This document shows positions 58,901 to 64,000 of a DNA stretch of 64,000 nt, piece by piece. This DNA comes from Cyprinodon diabolis. Its lineage: Eukaryota; Chordata; Actinopteri; Cyprinodontiformes; Cyprinodontidae. Position 1 is the first letter of the stretch; every line of letters begins with the position of its first letter. The stretch spans positions 32,101,510-32,165,509 of the forward strand of contig CM060068.1 in the NCBI GenBank assembly GCA_030533445.1. Reading direction: 5' to 3'. The notes under the pieces were generated by a model. The model was not told the origin of the DNA and did no database searches. It was given only the letters and a program-made list of their open reading frames with translations. The position numbers were made by a program, and so were the translations under genes.

Positions 58901-60529
58901 AGCCCTTTTTGCAGGCAGGCAAGCTGCTGGGGGCCGCGCCTTGCCCTGGCGCTGCCTGGCAGCGGGCGACTATCTCCCCCCTCTATCACCCTCACCCCAC
59001 CCTGCAGCCATCCCCACTCAACATGTTCGGCAGGGTTCATACGACCCTGCGCGCAGCCAGATAAAGTTCTTTGTTGCAACATTAAACATCAAAACAGTTA
59101 AAGTGAAATTAAAATTAAATGAATGAATGTCACTGAAGCAAAAAAGACTGTAATTAATGGATCCCTTAATTGTCTTCATAAAATATTTGCATGGGCATAA
59201 TTTGCATAATTTACATGAATTAATTAATCTTTCAAAGGAATTTTATGCTGAGAGAAGCCAAAAATTCCCCTTGTTTTATTTAGCACCTAATGAAATATTT
59301 ATTCTCTTTAATGAACTTTTCATCTTGATTTTGAATGTGAAAATCCTGAAGTTTTGCCTCCTTTTAACGACTGCCTTCGAGTCGAGACGTCACCAGTCGA
59401 AAGCAGATGTTTCAACATTTCCGCTGACGCAGAATCAGCCTCCTCATAAACCCCCCCCGTTCGTGGATTTGATCTATTAGAAGTCAAAAGCTGCGATATT
59501 TGACATCTTCGCGACAATGGATTAAATGTCATCATCCATCAAATGATCAAATGGTCTTTGTTTTCATTAGCACCCCTCCTATAAATTGCTGCTGCAGCTG
59601 TGAAGCCGTGCAGAGGCAGGCGAGCCGAGCCAGTGAGGTGATGTTTCATCCTTTTGTGTCAAGTTGTGCGTGCTAGCCCACTTCTCCAACTCCCCTCCTC
59701 CCCTCCCTTACCTTTTGCGTTTCACCCTACATGCAGTCGCAATTCACGCTGTAATGACTTTTGCGCAGAACTCAGCGGTTGTTGCTTGAATAGAAGCAGC
59801 CCATAGTGCTATGCCTTTGAGACCTACGGCAGTGCTGGATAATTAGCTTGTGTGTTTGTCTACAACACCCCCCACCCCCACCCATGAGTTGTGTACTCAT
59901 TCAGACACACACAACAAGCTTTTGTTGTCTCTGTCTGTGTGCAATACATAAAACCCATCCTGAAAGGTTAAAGAGGCCTAAATAACAGAAAAGATAGAAG
60001 CTGCAGCCCAGATGTACCGTGCATCAAGACATTATAACCAGCTAGTCAAACACTCCCTCTGATGTCCCGCTCTGCCTGTGTCATGTCCAACAAGCAGAGC
60101 TGCTAAATGTCTTTGTAGGCCTCTCTCTTTAACGCTGAATAATTCAGGCCTGCTTGCCACAGAGACTCTTCTTAAAGGCATTAACTGTAAGCGTTCCTCA
60201 GCAGACAGAGGGGAGGGAAAAAAATGTGAAGGTAATAAACGTCAGACAGGCTCCGGAGCTGCGCCTAACAGATCTTTTTTTTACCGTCTGCTCGCTCAGG
60301 CTAACACCCAGACATGAAAAGCGTCCGTCCACTTGGCAGTGACCGGAGCTCGTAACTCGCAGGAGATGTCTAGAGATAACCTGAGCCTTTTACAGTATCC
60401 ACACAGGAAATGTCATTTTTTTAACTTAAGAGCAGGATTATGCTTTAAAGAGGCACAGCAGCTGGGCAGAAGGCCACAGATGCTCAAATGGTTTAGATTT
60501 GTTCATAACACAGCAGGTTACAACGTCTA
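55945..60529. other. Intron with complex islands
   Basis: 56380-56720 and 58380-60360 are complex, low-repeat sequence; 56740-58340 is AT-rich with nothing recognised. Open frames such as 58512-58922 on the - strand have no family motif. A strong regulatory candidate lies at 59080-59380. Confidence 0.45.
59080..59380. promoter_or_regulatory. Candidate enhancer with paired octamers and TCF site
   Basis: Two perfect octamers ATTTGCAT occur at 59185-59192 and 59200-59207, 15 bp apart in the same orientation. They are followed by GAATTAATTAATC (homeodomain cores, about 59217-59229) and TTCAAAG (59231-59237, a TCF/LEF-type site). POU, homeodomain and TCF sites within about 50 bp, in repeat-free sequence 13 to 2.6 kb from exons, fit a developmental enhancer. 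Function and conservation are not demonstrated. Confidence 0.4.
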
Positions 60530-61600
60530 TCCTTGAACTTTTCCACATTTTGTCTCTTTGCATCCATAAAACTGCAATGCAATCCATTTGGGCTTTTATA
60601 TTACAGACAGAGTAGTTTATACATACTATATAGATAAGAAGGAAAATAAAAAGAAATAAAAAAAGTATTCCTTACAGCCAAAAAACAAACAAAAAAGAAT
60701 TGGAGTAAAACATTAGGCACAAGCATTTGGATATGTCAAAAAAAAGGAAAATAATACTTTAGTCAAAAAGACAAAAGGAATTGCAAAGACGAGGCTGTCC
60801 ATCCAACACTAAACTGACAGGTCAGGAAGAGAGAGCAATAAAAAGAGAAGGCTATAGAGTGCCTATGAAATCCACAAGTGGAAAAAATAACTGTAGGCCT
60901 ACTGTACACACAAAAAAGTTGTACACTCCATAAATTTGGCTTTTGGGAAGAGTGGTGAAAAAAAAACTCTTTTGTTGAGATAAAAGCCATAGAAAACCCT
61001 CTCTGGCAGTTTATCACAAGTATGTTGAGGACACAAAAAAAACATGTTGAACAAAGGCTTCTGGCCAAATGACACCACAATTTAATATTTGGTTAAAATG
61101 GTGTGTTTGTGGCAAAACACTGACCCTGGATGTAACCCTGGATACCCACAATGAAATATGGCAGTGGTAGCATCAACATGTTGGGATGCCTGTCAATTAA
61201 GAGGGACATACTGTACCAGCTCAGAGATGATGGGAAGGGATTCTGGGTCAAATACAGAGCTATTCTGAAAGAAAAGGTGTTAGAGGCTGTATGACCTAAA
61301 TCTGGGCCAGAATTTGCCCTCCAGCAGTGATCCAACAGTGATCCTAAAACTACAGACAAAGTTACTAAGGAACAGTTTAGATTTATACATAGTTAACATG
61401 TTGGAATGTCCGAGTCAAAGCCCAGACATGAATCCACTTTAATATCTAACAAGATATGTGCCAAGCTGAAATGTGCTGCTCTACAGTAACTGTCTACGAA
61501 CACATAAAATACAAGGAGAACTGTGACTGATGGTTGGATTAACACCTCAAATATTTATGCAATAAACTTTTGAAATCATGCTTTATTTTCCCTTAAGTTT
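60530..61600 (+). mobile_element. Degenerate Tc1-like transposon
   Basis: The left part has TTGAACTTTTCCACATTTTG (60534-60553), the phrase at the end of the same fish Tc1 family as 52933-54187. The + strand interior follows the family order: GTGGCAAAACACTGACCC at 61110, AATATGGCAGTGGTAGCATC at 61154, TGATCCAACAGTGATCCTAA at 61328 (HDN region) and AAAGCCCAGACATGAATCC at 61418 (SPDLNP region). Stops and frameshifts break the frame throughout. The right end is not resolved; an AT-rich stretch follows. It is in the opposite orientation to the 52933 copy. Confidence 0.75.
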
Positions 61601-61972
61601 AAGTTTAAACTTAAAAAAGCTTAAAAAAAATGCTAAAACTTGAGGCTAAGAGGGTCATTGTTAAAAACCCAGAATAAAGTCAACTTACTTTGGGTTTTCT
61701 AAATTTTTATTTATTCAAAAACAGTAAAGTTAATCACTGTAGATGATATATAATCACATTTTCCATGGTTTCTAACTTTATCTTCTCTCTAAATCAGATT
61801 ATCAATTCACAGTAATGCCGTTCAATTCCAAAGACTAGAGGGCAATATTTCAAAGTTGCGTTTCATCAACAATCACATCCTGAACAGCGCATTTGCGTCA
61901 GCAGATTGTTAGCTGTTGGCTAATCTTTTGCCTCTTCTCTGTGTCTGTGCGTGTGTGTGTTTTCTGTTCCAG
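61600..61972. other. Intron end and acceptor of the terminal exon
   Basis: AT-rich sequence, then a GTGTGTGTGT/T-rich tract at about 61949-61970 before the acceptor AG (61971-61972). Confidence 0.55.
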
Positions 61973-62010
61973 ATGGAAGACTGTTCCTGAAAACCGCAGT
62001 GATGTACTGA
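61973..62010 (+). CDS. dach1: dach1 terminal coding exon
   Basis: Completes an aspartate codon, then GRLFLKTAVMY and the stop TGA at 62008-62010. Human DACH1 ends DGRLYLKTTVMY. DACH2 ends differently (in my memory with a YYCLEMAQQLYSA-type tail), so this short exon is the best paralogue marker in the window. Acceptor AG at 61971-61972. The 3' UTR follows in the same exon. Confidence 0.95.
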
Positions 62011-62469
62011 TAAGGCCGCAAGGAGCTGGAGGACAGAAAGATTTTATAACAAAAAGTAAATAAAATGAAATAAAAGGACTGAAAGAGAAAAAAAAAAGAA
62101 ACCATGAAGGTTCCGGGGAAGACCCTAACCCACGCCGATTTAGCTGAAGAGAGTTCAAGCTGCTCGTAGATGGTAATGCTGTGTTCATCCCCCCCACCCC
62201 CCAAACGCTGGAGGATTGTGAATGTACAACAAAGAAGTCTTTCTCACCATGGAAGGAAAAACCTAAAGTAGTCTGATAAAGCAGGTTTTGACAAGACGTG
62301 AAGGATAAACATATATAACCGAGCACAGTCAAACTGTACCCAAGGTGCATTGTTGGTAATAACTCCTGATAAGTTCACAGCACTGAAGATTTTCTTTTAT
62401 ACTGTATCTCAGCCAGCGAGAAAGCTTTCGAAATGAAAATTTGACTGAAGTTTTGCTTTTGTATTTCGA

Positions 62470-62475
62470 AATAAA
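62470..62475 (+). terminator. Poly(A) signal AATAAA next to an 18-A run
   Basis: AATAAA, then 12 bases later 18 consecutive A in the genome (62488-62505). Could be a real proximal signal, or an internal-priming trap in oligo-dT libraries. Confidence 0.4.
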
Positions 62476-62887
62476 TCATGAGATGCTAAAAAAAAAAAAA
62501 AAAAAGATGAAGAGATGAACATTTGTGGAGGGCAGGGGGGATGTGAATCTATCCACGTCATCAAAAGAAAGAAGACTGATGTTCGATTTTCTAAATTAGA
62601 TGAAAATACAATCAAGTTCCGTTTTTACCATCACTGTACATACAAGAGCTAATGATAAAGATAGACAGACTCACTCTGCTGAACCCCAGTGGACTCCTAA
62701 GGTATGTGTATATAACGTTGAGAGGTATTGTGTATGCAGTAGAGCTATTAGGCAAACAATACCACCATTTATATAAACCTTTCTTGTTTTTGTTCTATCT
62801 CTGAGCCATCATCTTTTCCTATAGCTGCCATTTTCTGGTGGGAAAGCATGCAGGCATGTAAATGTTTGTCCTGGAATTATGATATTT

Positions 62888-62893
62888 AATAAA
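62888..62893 (+). terminator. Poly(A) signal AATAAA
   Basis: AATAAA in the 3' UTR, followed by TTGTGCTG. A plausible alternative end. Confidence 0.4.
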
Positions 62894-63555
62894 TCCTATA
62901 TTGTGCTGAACAAATAACCAGGGTGGATTCACCCAAGCCCAGACAATTCTAAAAATCCCAATTGAAGATGTTTTACTCTCAAAACGAAGACCTTCGCTGT
63001 TGATAGTACTGTAATCTTTGTAAAAGAGGTCATACTTCTTGGAATTTACTGTACATTGTCTTTATGAGACACTCTTAAAATCAGCACCCCTTATTGCTTT
63101 GTTGTTGTTTTTTATTTTGTAAGTATCTGGTTGGATCATCATCACCTGCCAGCTTGAAGCAATCAGTTAAGGACGCTACTTTTTAAAAAGCGAACACCAC
63201 TTTATTACATTGTGTTTAACACGTTTTGGTTTCAGAGTGTTTCATGATGCGAGAACATGACAAAAAAATAAAAAAAAAAATAAAAAAAAACATTTTCTTT
63301 CCCTAAAGACTTTTGAATTGTGGTGCTGCAACACCTGTGTATATTCTCTAGTCATAAGCTGATGTCAGTCCTTTATCTGCTAAACAATTTAGACCTTATG
63401 TGTTACAATCAAAAAGATGAGGAGGAAGAAGGGAAGCGTATCCCATGTTCACGATGTGTTTGTTCCTTTTTGTTCTTAATGGAGTGTCTAAGTCTGTTGT
63501 CACTGATAACTTATATAGCTTCTCGAATCATCTCTTTCATTGTACTTCAAATTCA

Positions 63556-63561
63556 AATAAA
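63556..63561 (+). terminator. Poly(A) signal AATAAA, probable main site
   Basis: AATAAAG followed by TTAACATGTTGATGAT and further TG-rich sequence, a typical downstream element. Confidence 0.45.
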
Positions 63562-63808
63562 GTTAACATGTTGATGATAAACGGAGTGAGTTGCATATGT
63601 TTTCTGAGGCTTTTGAGTTCCGTCTTGATGAAGATGCGGAGGGTGCTTACCCAGAAGCAGGAGGATCGGGGTGACAAAGGTGGCCTGATTCTATCAGGTG
63701 ATGTGAAGAGGTAAACTGGCTCTCTTGTAAATTCTCTCTGTTTATTGTAGATATTTTCAGTCAGCTCTCTTGCCTTGTGAGCCCTCTTCTCTGTCTTTTT
63801 AACAGAAA

Positions 63809-63814
63809 AATAAA
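63809..63814 (+). terminator. Poly(A) signal AATAAA, distal
   Basis: AATAAATG followed by TTTCATTTTTTCTC, a T-rich downstream region. Possible distal end. Confidence 0.3.
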
Positions 63815-63948
63815 TGTTTCATTTTTTCTCTACTGCTTTGTTTAATTTTTGTTTGAAGTTGGGTTTAATTTTATAGTTTATAAGTTGTTCATATGTTACC
63901 ACACACAGAGATAACTCTCAGTATTTACAGATTGCAACAAAGGCAGCA

Positions 63949-63952
63949 TATA

Positions 63953-63969
<17 letters not shown>
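63949..63969. repeat. (TA)n microsatellite near the window end
   Basis: About 20 bp of pure TA followed by a run of T. Confidence 0.9.
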
Positions 63970-63983
<14 letters not shown>

Positions 63984-64000
63984 CCTGGGCATCTTAGCTA

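Larger units (their letters stand above)
62011..63580 (+). other. dach1: dach1 3' UTR (probable extent)
   Basis: The sequence after the stop contains several AATAAA signals: 62470-62475, 62888-62893, 63556-63561 and 63809-63814. The one at 63556 is followed within 30 bp by a T/G-rich TGTTGATGAT stretch and is my best guess for the main end. Lengths are estimates. TA-rich and T-rich runs occur; no coding potential is claimed. Confidence 0.55.

Noticed and set aside
58512..58922. 136-residue - strand open frame
   Set aside because: Low-complexity FFSPPSS-rich translation, no family motif, no splice or expression signal; likely chance in a purine-rich stretch.
61898..62350. 150-residue - strand open frame across the terminal exon
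   Set aside because: Overlaps the dach1 last exon and 3' UTR antisense; composition is low-complexity and no homology is recognised.

Overview
The window is vertebrate, almost certainly teleost fish, nuclear DNA. It holds one protein-coding host gene on the + strand: the 3' two-thirds of a dachshund-family transcriptional co-regulator, best matched to dach1. Nine coding exons run from 4984 to the stop codon at 62010. Their GT-AG boundaries and reading phases join into one continuous frame of 378 residues plus a shared first glycine codon. The ending (DGRLFLKTAVMY) and the C-terminal coiled coil are DACH1-type rather than DACH2-type. The N-terminal Dach/Ski-Sno DNA-binding domain is not here and must lie upstream of position 1. 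I base the fish assignment on the family of mobile elements (Tc1 relatives with fish-type ends, hAT and Harbinger miniatures), the two roughly 105-bp introns, and long TA and CTTT microsatellites; species cannot be fixed.

Layout: 1-4983 is the end of an upstream intron with a Harbinger-type miniature element and a hAT remnant. Exon 1 of the window (4984-5136) encodes the alanine tract and a basic segment. A 25-kb intron (5137-30349) follows, carrying a hAT miniature element with 8-bp target duplication, an apparently intact Tc1-like transposon with a full 343-residue transposase on the - strand, a pogo/Tigger-derived miniature, and a hAT-derived element sitting inside a split TA microsatellite. 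Three exons are clustered at 30350-31005. A 15-kb intron follows with a degraded Tc1 copy, a 213-bp pure CTTT array and many complex, low-repeat islands. Exon 46184-46329 encodes the conserved proline-rich segment. Exons 51927-52074, 52724-52867 and 55876-55944 encode the DachC coiled coil and its tail, and the terminal exon starts at 61973 with a long 3' UTR. Degenerate Tc1 copies lie close to several exons (31030-31780, 52933-54187, 54500-55560, 60530-61600).

Most of the non-repeat sequence is intronic. The DACH1 locus of vertebrates is known for long-range enhancers conserved from fish to mammals, and several islands here have the look of such elements (paired octamer sites, TAATTA homeodomain cores, TCF/LEF-like sites). 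I cannot prove conservation from one sequence. I found no RNA gene, CRISPR array, virus or second host gene. The most unusual signals are a perfect 25-bp stem/4-nt loop hairpin at 26524-26577, a NAGNAG tandem acceptor at 30868-30876, the absence of the DACH1 alternative exon expected between the first two exons, miniature transposons that keep recognisable transposase pieces, and an 18-A genomic run just after a poly(A) signal in the 3' UTR.
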